From assembly GCF_018294505.1 (NCBI RefSeq), contig NC_057809.1:510612741-510676740 (forward strand): a DNA stretch of 64,000 nucleotides, in the 5' to 3' direction. A program made the position numbers and the translations under genes. Source of the DNA: Triticum aestivum (Eukaryota; Streptophyta; Magnoliopsida; Poales; Poaceae). Shown here one piece after another: positions 33,159 through 44,110 of the stretch. The notes under the pieces are model-generated. The model was not told the origin of the DNA. It ran no database searches and saw only the letters and a list, made by a program, of their open reading frames with translations. How positions within the stretch are numbered: position 1 is the stretch's first letter; each line of letters begins with the position of its first letter.

Positions 33159-35415
33159 GTTTGGGTTGAAGGAAGTAGGATTCCTCGAACACGTTATAAC
33201 TGGAGAAGGTATAGCAGTAGATCCCGCTAAAGTTGAAACCGTGACCAAGTGGGAAGCACCAACAACAGTTGGGGAGATCCGGAGTTTTCTTGGACTCGCA
33301 GGATACTACCGGAGATTTATTGAGAATTTCTCAAAGATTGCAAAGCCTATGACGGAGTTGCTGAAGAAGGATACTAAGTTCAAATGGACTGATGAGTGTG
33401 AGGCTAGTTTCCAGGAGTTGAAGAAACGCTTGGTTACCTCACCGGTGTTGATTTTGCCAGATCAAACCAAGGATTATGAGGTGTATTGCGACGCTTCACG
33501 TCGAGGACTTGGAGCAGTGCTTATGCAGGAAGGGAGAGTTGTTTCGTATGCTTCACGGCAACTGAAGCCCCACGAATTGAATTACTCTACGCATGATTTG
33601 GAGTTAGCAGCCGTAGTGCATGCATTGAAGACATGGAGACATTTCCTCATTGGAAATCATTGTGAGGTGTACACGGATCATAAGAGTTTGAAGTACATTT
33701 TCACACAGAAGGAGTTGAACCTCAGACAAAGGAGATGGTTGGAGCTTATCAAGGATTATGATATGAGATTGCATTATCATCCCGGGAAGGCTAATGTAGT
33801 AGCTGATGCATTAAGCCGCAAGAGCCATGTCAATACACTAATGACGGGAGAAATACCCAAGGAGTTAGCAGAAAATCTTCGTGAACTATGTGTGGAAATA
33901 GTTCCCAGAGGCTATGTAGCAGCACTAGAGATTCAGTCAACTTTGATGGATAGAATCAGAGAAGCTCAGAAAACGGACAAAGAGATTTCCGCCATAAAGG
34001 ATAAACTGAGCAAAGGAAAAGCTAAAGGATTTCGTGAGGATGAGCACGACACCCTATGGTTTGAAGACCGTGTTTACGTGCCCAATGATCCGGAGATCAG
34101 AAAGTTGATTTTGCAAGAGGCACATGACTCACCGTATTCGATTCACCCAGGAAATACCAAGATGTATTTGGATTTGAAGGATATTTTCTGGTGGACCGGA
34201 ATGAAAAAGGATATTGCGGAGTATGTAGCAGTTTGTGATGTATGTCAGAGAGTAAAGACAGAGCATCAGAAGCCAGCAGGATTGTTGCAACCATTGCCGA
34301 TACCCGAATGGAAGTGGGATAAGTTAGGCATGGATTTTATCACGGGATTGCCAAGGACTCGTTCAGGCTATGACTCGATTTGGATTGTAGTCGATCGATT
34401 GACGAAGGTAGCTCATTTCATCCCAGTAAAGACCACTTACACCAGTGCTAAGTTGGCAAAGATATACATGACCAGGATCGTTTGTCTGCATGGAGTTCCG
34501 AGGAGTATTGTATCAGATAGAGGAACCCAGTTTACCTCAAAGTTCTGGAAGCAGTTGCATGAGACTTTGGGTACTAGGCTAGAATTTAGTACAGCTTTTC
34601 CGCAGACAGATGGACAGACTGAGAGAGTCAATCGGATTTTGGAGGATATGCTGAGAGCTTGTGCGCTAGATTATGGATCTAGTTGGGACGATAATTTGCC
34701 ATATGCAGAGTTCTCTTACAATAATAGCTATCAGACCAGTTTGAAGATGGCCCCTTTCGAAGCTTTGTACGGAAGGAGGTGCAGGACACCGTTGTCATGG
34801 GACGAAGTTGGAGACCACCAGTTGTTTGGACCAGATCTGATTAAAGAGTCTGAACAGAAGGTGAAGTTGATTCGCGATAGGCGCAAGGTAGCCCAGTCCC
34901 GGCAGAAGAGCTACGCAGATTCTAAACGCAAGGAAATAGTTTACGAAGTTGGAGACAGAGTTTATCTTCGAGTATCCCCACTTCGAGGGATCAAGCGCTT
35001 TGGAGTTAAGGGGAAGTTAGCGCCACGATTTGTAGGACCATATCGAGTTTTGGAGCGTGTGGGAGAAGTGGCCTACAAATTGGAATTGCCAGAAGGATTA
35101 ACAAGAGTGCATGATGTGTTTCACGTTTCTCAGTTGAAGAAGTGTCACGCGGAGATGACTGACATACCTTTGAGAGACACAGTGCCATTAGAAGCAATTC
35201 AGTTAGATGACAATTTGACCTATGAGGAGAAACCAATCAAGTTCCTCGAGATTGCCAGCCGAGTTACTCACAGCAAGGTTATCAAGTTTTGCAAAGTTCA
35301 GTGGAGCCACCACACGGAGGATGAAGCCACCTGGGAGCGAGAGGAAGATTTGCTCAAGGACCACCCTCACCTATTTTCTAGCCAACCCGAATCTCGAGGG
35401 CGAGATTCATCTTAA
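33154..35415 (+). CDS. Tekay-type pol fragment: RT end, RNase H, integrase, chromodomain
   Basis: The frame is open without a stop over 750 codons. It begins inside RT at [20 protein letters not shown], after the catalytic YxDD region has been lost. RNase H follows ([18 protein letters not shown] near 33475; [20 protein letters not shown] near 33677). The integrase zinc finger has H-H-C-C ([11 protein letters not shown] ... CDVCQRVK). The catalytic core has [18 protein letters not shown] and the Glu in [11 protein letters not shown], so the DDE residues are present. A GPY/F-type module ([20 protein letters not shown]) and a C-terminal chromodomain (about 35220-35390, [20 protein letters not shown]) finish it. 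An AUG within this frame at 33133 lies in gag sequence and is not the natural start. The enzyme would bind chromatin and integrate cDNA, but this copy lacks RT and protease. Confidence 0.9.
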   Translation, partial: CEFGLKEVGFLEHVITGEGIAVDPAKVETVTKWEAPTTVGEIRSFLGLAGYYRRFIENFSKIAKPMTELLKKDTKFKWTDECEASFQELKKRLVTSPVLILPDQTKDYEVYCDASRRGLGAVLMQEGRVVSYASRQLKPHELNYSTHDLELAAVVHALKTWRHFLIGNHCEVYTDHKSLKYIFTQKELNLRQRRWLELIKDYDMRLHYHPGKANVVADALSRKSHVNTLMTGEIPKELAENLRELCVEIVPRGYVAALEIQSTLMDRIREAQKTDKEISAIKDKLSKGKAKGFREDEHDTLWFEDRVYVPNDPEIRKLILQEAHDSPYSIHPGNTKMYLDLKDIFWWTGMKKDIAEYVAVCDVCQRVKTEHQKPAGLLQPLPIPEWKWDKLGMDFITGLPRTRSGYDSIWIVVDRLTKVAHFIPVKTTYTSAKLAKIYMTRIVCLHGVPRSIVSDRGTQFTSKFWKQLHETLGTRLEFSTAFPQTDGQTERVNRILEDMLRACALDYGSSWDDNLPYAEFSYNNSYQTSLKMAPFEALYGRRCRTPLSWDEVGDHQLFGPDLIKESEQKVKLIRDRRKVAQSRQKSYADSKRKEIVYEVGDRVYLRVSPLRGIKRFGVKGKLAPRFVGPYRVLERVGEVAYKLELPEGLTRVHDVFHVSQLKKCHAEMTDIPLRDTVPLEAIQLDDNLTYEEKPIKFLEIASRVTHSKVIKFCKVQWSHHTEDEATWEREEDLLKDHPHLFSSQPESRGRDSS

Positions 35416-35426
35416 GGGGGTAGGTT

Positions 35427-36334
35427 TGTAACATCCCAAATTTTCAATTTGGAATGTTATACACTAGGTCATCATGCATATCATATTTTATTTTGCTTTT
35501 GGTTTTGATCCTAGAAAATCCTAAGCAACTCAAGGACCCACGGAGAGGGTTGGGGATTTCGTTATTTACATATTTGAGTTTTCTCAAATTATGTAAACAG
35601 GATCATTTGATTTTATTTATTTTATCATCAATTATTTCTATTACAAAAATATGAGAGAGGGAATAAAATGACTTTCCCAAAATATAGAAATATTGAGGAT
35701 TTAACAAAAAAAAACAAATAAGATTTATTTCGGAGTTTTTCGGTATTTTTATTTGAATTTAGGAAAAATGCGTGTTTTTCAAAGTTGTAGTTTGGACCCA
35801 GAGAAATGTTCACTTTATCGGGCTTGATTTTAGGAACCCGGCAAAATTTATTTCAGGATTTTTGGAGTCCGTTTAGTATTTCTTTTTATTTTTCTTCTGA
35901 CCGGATTTATAAAAAAAACGCAAACCGACTCCGGGCCGTATCCGGCCAGGAAACCGCCGGCCGGGCCTTTAAATAGCGACCGCCCCGGCCCGGGAGACAG
36001 CCAGCGCCTGACCCCGCCGACCAAACCCTAGCCGCCGCCGCCTCTAGCCGCCGCCGCCGCCGCCCGCCGCCGCCGCCGCCGGAGCCGCGCGACTTTCGAG
36101 GTTCGCCGCCTCGTTTCCCGTGCAGTTTTTTTTTAAAAAAAAATCTGTTCGTCGTTTGCCTTTTTCGTCGAATTTTCCGCGGTTATTTTCTGATCGCGAT
36201 TTCTGATCCGATTTTCGTTTTAGTATAACTTTTCGCTCGTTTATCGGAATCACGCGATTCAAGCACCTGGAGTTTCGTCTCGAAACCCTCTTTCCGAATA
36301 ATCAACTTAAACAAGTTTTTGCTACTGTAAAATT
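35427..36334 (+). repeat. 3' LTR of the Tekay-type element, first part
   Basis: Starts TGTAACATCCCAAATT after the polypurine CTTAAGGGGGTAGG (35411-35424). It carries the TTTAAATA box at 35968-35975 and an expanded GCC repeat (about 36028-36080) not present to that length in the 5' LTR. It stops at AAATT (36330-36334), where an Angela LTR begins. Confidence 0.92.
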
Positions 36335-38064
36335 TGTTGGAAATATGCCCTAGAGGCAATAATAAATTAGTTATTATTATATTTTCTTGTTCATGATAAT
36401 CGTTTATTATCCATGCTAGAATTGTATTGATAGGAAACTCAGATACATGTGTGGATACATAGACAACACCATGTCCCTAGTAAGCCTCTAGTTGACTAGC
36501 TCGTTGATCAATAGATGGTTACGGTTTCCTGACCATGGACATTGGATGTCATTGATAACGGGATCACATCATTAGGATAATGATGTGATGGACAAAGACC
36601 CAATCCTAAGCCTAGCACAAGATCATGTAGTTCGTATGCTGAAGCTTTTCTAATGTCAAGTATCATTTCCTTAGACCATGAGATTGTGCAACTCCCGGAT
36701 ACCGTAGGAGTGCTTTGGGTGTGCCAAACGTCACAACGTAACTGGGTGGCTATAAAGGTACAAAACAGGTATCTCTGAAAGTGTCTGTTGGGTTGGCATG
36801 AATCGAGACTGGGATTTGTCACTCCGTGTAAATGGAGAGGTATCTCTGGGCCCACTCGGTAGGACATCATTATAATGTGCACAATGTGATCAAGGAGTTG
36901 ATCACGGGATGATGTGTTACGGAATGAGTAAAGAGACTTGCCAGTAACGAGATTGAACAAGGTATCGGGATACCAACGATCGAATCTCGGGCAAGTATTG
37001 TAGCGCTAGACAAAGGGAATTGTATACGGGATTGATTAAGTCCTTGATATCGTGGTTCATCCGATGAGATCATCGTGGAACATGTGGGAGCCAAGATGGG
37101 TATCCAGATCCCGCTGTTGGTTATTGACCGGAGAGTCATCTCGGTCATGTCTGCATGTCTCCCGAACCCGTAGGGTCTACACACTTAAGGTTCGGTGACG
37201 CTAGGGTTATAGAGATATTAGTATGCGGTAACCCGAAAGTTGTTCGGAGTCCCGGATGAGATCCCGGACGTCACGAGGAGTTCCGGAATGGTCCGGAGAT
37301 AAAGAATTATATATAGGAAGTGCTATTTCGGCCATCGGTACAAGTTTCGGGGTCACCGGTATTGTTCCGGGACCACCGGAAGGGTCCCGGGGGTCCACCG
37401 GGTGGGGCCACCTGCCCCGGGGGCCACATGGGTTGTAGGGGGTGCGCCTTGGCCTACATGGGCCAAGGGCACCAGCCCCTAGAGGCCCATGCGCCAAAGG
37501 GACAAGAGGAGGGGAGAGTCCTAAAAGGGGAAGGCACCTCCGAGGTGCCTTGGGGAGGATGGACTCCTCCCCCCCTTGGCCGCACCCTTCCTTGGAGGAA
37601 GGGGCAAGGCTGCGCCCTCCCCCTCTCCCTTGGCCCTATATATAGTGGGGGGAAGGGAGGGCAACCATACCTAAGCCCTGGCGCCTCCCTCTCCCTCCCA
37701 TGACACATCTTCCTCCTCCCGCAGCGCTTGGCGAAGCCCTGTTGGAATCCCGCTACTTCCACCACCACGCCGTCCTGCTATTGGATCTCCATCAACCTCT
37801 CCTCCCCCCTTGCTGGATCAAGAAGGAGGAGACATCGCTGCTCCGTACGTGTGTTGAACGTGGAGGTGCCGTCCGTTCGGCGCTAGGATCATCGGTGATT
37901 TGGATCACGACGAGTACGACTCCATCAACCCCGTTCTCTTGAACGCTTCCGCGCGCGATCTACAAGGGTATGTAGATCCACTCCTCCCTTGTTGCTAGAT
38001 GACTCCATAGATAGATCTTGGTGACATGTAGGAAAATTTTGAATTTATGCTACGTTCCCCTACA
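36335..38064 (+). repeat. Angela LTR 'a', flanked by AAATT
   Basis: A 1,730-bp Angela LTR from TGTTGGAAATATGCCC to TTCCCCTACA, flanked on both sides by AAATT (36330-36334, 38065-38069). A TATA box lies at 37637-37645. Its U3/R segment (TCCTTGGAGGAAGGGGCAAG near 37590) matches LTR 'c' at 49265-50994, of identical length, and not LTR 'b'. Directly after it comes Tekay LTR sequence, not an Angela primer site, so on its own it looks like a solo LTR. Confidence 0.93.
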
Positions 38065-38489
38065 AAATTTGCCCTAGATCCAGATTACTAGAACGAAGTT
38101 ATTTTCTTTCGCCGTTTGATTTCTTTTGCTTCGTTCGATTTGATTCTTTTTGCCAACCAGGGTTCTTAAGTTGAACTTTCTGGTTAGATCTTCTATTTGA
38201 GTTTTACCTGTGCATTAGATGAGTACTTATTGTATGCTTGTTGTTTGTCTGCGATAGAATACCCGGAGTGCGCCGCCTGTTACGTTGAATCTCTAGGTTA
38301 CGCGGATCATCAGCAAGGCAAGTAACACTTTGATCATACCTTTTTCTACAACCCAGTTTTATTGCATTAGATCAATCCTCACACATTGCATGATTAGGAT
38401 CTAATTAAATTGTGGGATGGGAAGTAGATGAGGTAGTACCTATTACCTATTTATTATCAAACCTTTGGGAGTTACTTCTACGTTTGCTT
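38065..38489 (+). repeat. duplicated partial copy of the Tekay 3' LTR
   Basis: 425 bp from AAATTTGCCCTAGATCC to CTACGTTTGCTT repeat the sequence at 50995-51419 almost exactly and continue the LTR broken at 36334. At 38490 the sequence switches to unrelated DNA, whereas the other copy continues to the LTR end at 52518. This shows that half of the LTR is present twice on either side of foreign DNA. Confidence 0.9.
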
Positions 38490-40302
38490 CGGCTGTACTC
38501 ACTCCCGATGTGGAGGCCCCATCCGAGCCCCGCGACCTTGGCCGACGGAGATCTGGTTGCGGTCCTCCAATCTCTGGTCGGGGGCGATGTGGCGAGGTTG
38601 GAGGGTGCTCCTACGCCCTTGTTCCTCCGCGACGACTGGGAGCAGGTAGTGGAGTCCATGCCCGTCTTCAACGGGGATGGGCTCATGCCCATGGAAACTC
38701 CCGAGGAACCGGTGGACGTGCCCTCCGACGACTCCAGCAAAGAGGAGGAAGGAGGGGAGCGGGAAAGAGGGCCTGACTCCGAGGCGACTGACGGAGAGTC
38801 GAGGGCTCCCCTCCCCCGGCGCAGGTCCCGCGTTCTCCGCCTCTCTCCGAGCGATGATGACGAGGATGACGACGAGGATGACGACGAGCAGGACGGCGGG
38901 AGCTTGCCCTCGATCCCGAAGAAGGACAGGACCGGGCTGATCTCCCGCGGGTCTGCCCCGGCCCCGAGGCGGACCGCACCTTCCGCTTCCAAGCTTCCCG
39001 AGGTTGACCCTTCCAGCCGGCTTTCAGGCTTCAAATTTGGCCGGAGGCCGCTCAAGCTCACTGGCGACGACCCGTAAGCGTTTGGTTCTTGTCTTTATTT
39101 CTTATTCTACTTCTGAGGCTTGACGTCCGCATCGCTTGGACAGGCTGGCGCCCGCAGCAAAGAAACCGAAGGGAGCTCCTGAGATTCCACCCGTGGTAGC
39201 ACCTCTGCCCGCGAAGGAGGGTGACCGCGACGCACGGGCTTCTCCTGCCCGGTCGTCCTTGCGAGGCCTGGCTGAGCCGGTTGGGGCGAGCTTGGCCCCC
39301 ATGGCCCAAGTGACTCCCGAGGTGTCCTTGCCTGCCGCCGCCACTACAACCGTTGGGGCGCAGCAGACTCCGCCTCAGGATGCTGTGGCCGCGCATCCGC
39401 CTTCTCCTCCTACTCCACCGGCTGCTGTCTCTCCGACTCCTTCTACCGTTCTGGATCATGCTGTCGCTGAGCTGGACCGACTGCGGCAGGATCTTCTTGG
39501 CGCCAACCCTTGCTTGGTGGCCGGGCGCTTGGAGCTGGCTTCCGGATGGGTTCGCTCCGACGCTTCGATTCGGGCGGCACTGGTCCAGGCCTCGACGGCT
39601 TGCGATGAGGAGAAGCAGGCCGTCCTTGAGGCGAAGGCTGCTCGTGACGCAGCCCTGGGGGAGGTGGTCGACGTCCGTGGTCGCTGCAAGGCGCTGGAGG
39701 ACGAGCTGCAGGGCCTGGCGAGACCAGCTCGCGAAAGAGGTCCGCCTTCGCCAAGAGCAGGAAGAAGGTGTGAAGGCTCGCGAGGCGGCCGTCACGGAGA
39801 GGGAGGTCAAGCTCAGGAAGCGCCGCGACCGCCTAGGCGCGCTGGAGCAGGAGTTGAGGGCGAGGAAGGCCGAGCTGGACGACAAGGCCCTGGTTCTTGC
39901 CGAGGACCGCGTGGACTTCACGGAGATGGAGGCGAAGGCTCGCTCCTCACTGAGGACGCTTTATGACAGCGGCCTGGAGAGCCGCTGGCTGGCGCCGAGG
40001 ACGGCCCCGCCAAGCTGCTTCCCTTCCTGGTTCACGCTCTTGAAGATGTCTCCCTTGGCCTTGGCCCCACGGAGGAGGCCGAGGCGTGTGTCCTGTCTTC
40101 TGCAGCACTGACGCGGGTGCTCACCCACATCTACCTTCGCGATCCCGACGTCGACCTCGACGGCCTGCTGGAGCCAGTAAGCGGCGAGCGTGCCGCTGCC
40201 GCTGCCGAGGCCGTGAAGGGTCGCCCGGAGGCTCTGCTGGGGAAGTTCTGGGCCTTCAGCACCAAGCCAAAGCAAGGTGTTGCCGACCCCACTGCTCCAT
40301 GA
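38490..40302 (+). pseudogene. coiled-coil 'gypsy type transposon' protein fragment, unknown function
   Basis: The frame enters from the truncated left edge and reads DWEQVVESMPVFNGDGLMPM, then an acidic Ser/Asp/Glu region (38700-38900) and a basic stretch. A phase-2 intron, 39074-39143 (CC|GTAAGC ... GGACAG|G), joins GDDP to LAPAAKKPKG. A Pro/Ala linker follows, then a long Ala/Arg/Glu-rich coiled coil (about 39600-39960) that changes frame near 39720 and again after 39960. The C-terminal block, ALTRVLTHIYLRDPDVDLDG and AAAAAEAVKGRPEALLGKFW, ends at TGA 40300-40302. Such proteins accompany non-autonomous gypsy-like elements in cereals; their role is not established. Frame breaks and truncation make this copy inactive. 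Confidence 0.55.
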
Positions 40303-40499
40303 GGCGCACCCACTCCGCGATGCTCCACCACCGACAAGTGACTCCGTTGTGGCTCCTGTCCTGCCTTTAATTCCTGCACATGTATCATGCCTCAGGGAGG
40401 CGTTTAAACTTGCGTTTGGCATTGAGATAACAGTGTGGACTGTAATATTTGCTTTTGAATTCCTTGAAATTTGCGCTTTTCCTTCCTACTTGCTTATGT

Positions 40500-41490
40500 T
40501 CTACGCCCGCAAAGCCTGGCCCCGCGCATACCTCACCCAGCGTTAGTCCCGACCGGAAACCAGGACGGGGCCAAGGAGTGAGGGGCTATGTGACAAGTTA
40601 GGCTCCTGAGTCGCGATGCTCAGGAGTCCCCCTTGGCGCACGAACAGCAAGTAGGGAGGTGTGATGTGGGTGGATCTACCGTTCTACGTCTGCAGAGCCC
40701 GGCCGCGCGCATACCTCACCCAGCGTTAGCCTTTCGAAACTAAGGAGTGAGGGGCTACGTGACCAGTTAGGCTCCTGAGTCGCGATGCTCAGGAGTCCCC
40801 CTTGACGCTCAAACGGCCTTCGTACCTTGGCTCCGCTCGGGGAGAGACGCGCGACGAACCAGGCCCGGGGGGGCCTGGCTGGGCGGCGTGCGTCTGGGCG
40901 TGACCCAGGCGCAGCCCCCGCCCAGCCCCTCGCGCGGCACTCCCGAGGGGAGGCGTTACGATGAGGCTAGACACTGAGCTCTGGGCTCCCTGAGGTTGAT
41001 GCGGCCCGAGGGCCACCCTCAGTTGTTTGTCACCAATGCGGAGCATAGCGCTTCCGTATGTGTACGGGCATAGCCGCTCCTCGGTAGTGTCGTCAGCCAG
41101 TGCGGAGCATGGTGCTTCCACTGGTACGTGGGAGGAGGCCCCCCTCCGGGAGGAGCCCCCGGGGCGTATACAGCCCCGCCCTGACACGTGGCTAGCACGG
41201 TAGGGCCTGGCGAGGTGTATCTGGGCACCCGTGGGCCAGCACGGGACTCGCGGGGCCCTACCTCTAGGCGGGTTGCACCTGGCACTGGGCCTTATCTTGT
41301 GATGTGTCCCTGCAAATTTTGTTAGATGCCGGCACTCTACGTCCTCGGGTCCCGGCCCTCGAGCTGGTCTCAGCCGTCGCTGGTATGCCAGGTCGCGATG
41401 CCGTGGACAAGGCCAGAGGGTGAGGGCTGGAGAGCCACTAAGAGCCCTGAGTCGCGATGCTCAGGTACCCCCCCCCTTTAACGTGCAAGC
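40500..41490. repeat. spacer with repeated palindromic module
   Basis: A module with CTCACCCAGCGTTAG, GAGTGAGGGGCTA and the palindrome CTCCTGAG-TCGCGATG-CTCAGGAG occurs at 40603-40626 and again at 40772-40795, 169 bases apart. A third diverged form (CCCTGAGTCGCGATGCTCAGG) lies at 41445-41465. GC content is high. No coding frame is supported. Confidence 0.75.
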
Positions 41491-41832
41491 GGTCGGCATG
41501 GAGAAGAAGAGGTGCCGTGGGCCGGCATCAGATAATCAAGCATGGTGGGTATGACGCATAACTGGAAATAACTGCAAATGAGATACAAGCCGCTGGGTCT
41601 GGCCCGAGCGACTTGGGGGTCGTGCAGCCCGAGGGGCGCCCCCAACAAGGTAAGCTAACAACATGAAATAAAAGGGATACATGCCGCAGGGACGGACCCA
41701 CGCGGCCTGGGGATAATGCAGCCTTGGGGGGGCGCTCCCAGCTGGAAGTAAAACTTGAAAGATGTCACTTGATGACGTTGAGGACGAAGGGGTGTTGGTG
41801 TAGCAGACTCGGTGGGCTGCGGAAGCCGATCC

Positions 41833-42365
41833 TCACGAGCCCCCAGGCCCAGGGGCCTCAGGAGGCTCCGGAGGCGCTGGTGGCTCCCTGCGGGCCATCT
41901 CCATCTCCGCCAGGGCTGCGGAACGCCTGGCCTCTTGTGCCTCCATGATGCCCCTCATGAGGCGCTGGTGCGTGACAGCCGCGTTCGGCAAGCCGTAAGG
42001 CATGCGAACGCAGCTGTGTGGTGGACCTCCGCAGCACCCCACTCGCGAGGCCCAGAGGCGCTCCAGAGAGGCGACTCGGTTGAGCCCTGGTATGTCGATG
42101 CAGATGCGCAACCCACCATCCTCGCCTGGATGGGGAGCCACTGCTGGTAGACGGCGGCCGCCTTTCATGACCCTTGACTCCTGTAGCTCCTGAATGGCCT
42201 TGCTGACAAACTCCTGAGGGGCTGGCCCTCCTTGCCTTACTCCTTCTTGAGGGAAACGTGCTTTGAAGCACGCCTCCATGTGGTGCCCAAGCGCCTCCCT
42301 CGTGACCCTAGCCAGGTCGGTGGCCCTCCAGGGAAGAGCCCCCGAGCCCTGCCTGAGGAGGGCGC
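41833..42365 (-). pseudogene. antisense gypsy reverse transcriptase fragment
   Basis: The minus-strand frame reads EFVSKAIQELQESRVMKGGR, then GGLRICIDIPGLNRV (counterpart of the RMCVDYRxLN block of gypsy RT) and VRMPYGLPNAAVTHQRLM (counterpart of MPFGLKNAGATYQRLM). The region between these blocks is shorter than in an intact RT, so an internal deletion is likely, and the YxDD box is missing. The frame continues beyond 42365 only as a by-product of the Angela LTR. Its direction is opposite to the coiled-coil protein in the same block. Confidence 0.65.
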
Positions 42366-44110
42366 TGTTGGAAATATGCCCTAGAGGCAATAATAAATTG
42401 ATTATTATTATATTTCCTTGTTCATGATAATCGTTTATTATCCATGCTAGAATTGTATTGATAGGAAACTCAGATACATGTGTGGATACATAAACAACAC
42501 CATGTCCCTAGTAAACCTCTAGTTGACTAGCTCGTTGATCAATAGATGGTTACGGTTTCCTGACCATGGACATTGGATGTCGTTGATAACGGGATCACAT
42601 CATTAGGAGAATGATGTGATGGACAAGACCCAATCCTAAGCATAGCACTAGATCGTGTAGTTCGTATGCTAAAGCTTTTCTAATGTCAAGTATCATTTCC
42701 TTAGACCATGAGATTGTGCAACTCCCGGATACCGTAGGAGTGCTTTAGGTGTGCCAAATGTCACAACGTAACTGGGTGACTATAAAGGTGCACTACAGGT
42801 ATCTCCGAAAGTGTCTGTTGGGTTGGCACGAATCGAGACTGGGATTTGTCACTCCGTGTGACGGAGAGGTATCTTTGGGCCCACTCGGTAGGACATCATC
42901 ATAATGTGCACAATGTTATCAAGGAGTTGATCACAGGATGATGTGTTACGGAACGAGTAAAGAGACTTGCCGGTAACGAGATTGAACAAGGTATCGGGAT
43001 ACCGACGATCGAATCTCGGGCAAGTATCATACCGATAGACAAAGGGAATTGCATACGGGATTGATTAAGTCCTTGACATCATGGTTCATCCGATGAGATC
43101 ATCGTGGAACATGTGGGAGCCAACATGGGTATGCAGATCCCGCTGTTGGTTATTGACCAGAGAACGTCTCGGTCATGTCTGCATGGTTCCCGAACCCGTA
43201 GGGTCTACACACTTAAGGTTCGATGACGCTAGGGTTATAAAGGAAGTTTGTATGTGGTTACCGAATGTTGTTCGGAGTCCCGGATGAGATCCCAGACGTC
43301 ACAAGGAGTTCCGGAATGGTCCGGAGGTGAAGATTTATATATAGGAAGTCCTGTTTTGGTCACCGGAAAAGTTTCGGGTTTTATCGGTAACGTACCGGGA
43401 CCACCGGGAGGGTCCCGGGGGTCCACCAAGTGGGGCCACCAGCCCCGGAGGGCCACATGGGCTGTAGGGGGTGCTCCTTGGCCTACATGGGCCAAGGGCA
43501 CCAGCCCCAAGAGGCCCATGCGCCTAGGGTTTCAAAAGGGAAGAGTCCCACAAGGGGAAGGCACCCCGTAGGTGCCTTGGGGGGGAGGGAATCCTCCCTT
43601 GGCCGCCGCCCCCCTAGGAGATTGGATATCCTAGGGCCGGTGCCCCCCCCCTTGGGCTCCCTATATATAGTGGGGAAGGAGGGCCTCTCAACACACGCGA
43701 TTTGATCTCTTGTTGATGCAGCTCTACCTCTCTCTCCTCCTCGTCTCTTGCGATGCTTGGCGAAGCCCTGCTGGAGTACCACGCTCCTCCACCATCACCA
43801 CGCCGTTGTGCTGCTGCTAGATGGAGTCTTCCTCAACCTCTCCCTCTCTCCTTGCTGGATCAAGGCATGGGAGACGTCACCGGGTTGTACGTGTGTTGAA
43901 CGCGGAGGTGCCGTCCGTTCGGCGCTAGGATCTCCGGTGATTTGGATCATGACGAGTACGACTCCATCAACCCCGTTCACTTGAACGCTTCCGCTTAGCG
44001 ATCTACAAGGGTATGTAGATGCACTCTCCTTCCCCTCGTTGCTGGTTTCTCCATAGATAGATCTTGGTGATACGTAGGAAAATTTTGAATTTCTGCTACG
44101 TTACCCAACA
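42366..44110 (+). repeat. Angela LTR 'b', start of an Angela internal domain
   Basis: A 1,745-bp LTR from TGTTGGAAATATGCCC to CTACGTTACCCAACA, followed by GTGGCATCATGAGC, the usual start of the Angela internal domain. A TATA box lies at 43662-43670. Preceding bases are GGCGC, which do not match AAATT after LTR 'c'. Its U3 end (GGAGATTGGATATCCTAGG near 43616) resembles the solo LTR at 12491 rather than LTRs 'a' and 'c'. It is therefore not the natural partner of LTR 'c'. Confidence 0.92.

Larger units (their letters stand above)
38490..42365. mobile_element. fragment of another gypsy-type element, truncated at both ends
   Basis: Unrelated to its neighbours, this GC-rich block contains a plus-strand coiled-coil protein of the type annotated in grasses as 'putative gypsy type transposon' (38490-40302), a spacer with palindromic repeats (40500-41490) and an antisense RT fragment (41833-42365). 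The left end is fused to the middle of the Tekay LTR. The right end is cut by Angela LTR 'b' at 42366, with GGCGC before it. I see neither LTRs nor target duplications, so the block seems to have arrived by recombination rather than transposition. Confidence 0.65.

Noticed and set aside
37207..37768. ORFs of 60-130 codons in Angela LTRs (also near 13400-13940, 43235-43780 and 50137-50725)
   Set aside because: Recur at the same LTR position in every copy, on both strands, in a GC-rich promoter segment. They are shadows of LTR composition.
38447..39061. 204-codon minus-strand ORF
   Set aside because: Antisense shadow of the coiled-coil protein; the sense frame has the coherent motifs and an in-phase intron.
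39058..39921. 287-codon minus-strand ORF
   Set aside because: Antisense to the Ala/Arg-rich coiled-coil region; low-complexity Ser/Arg translation without motifs.
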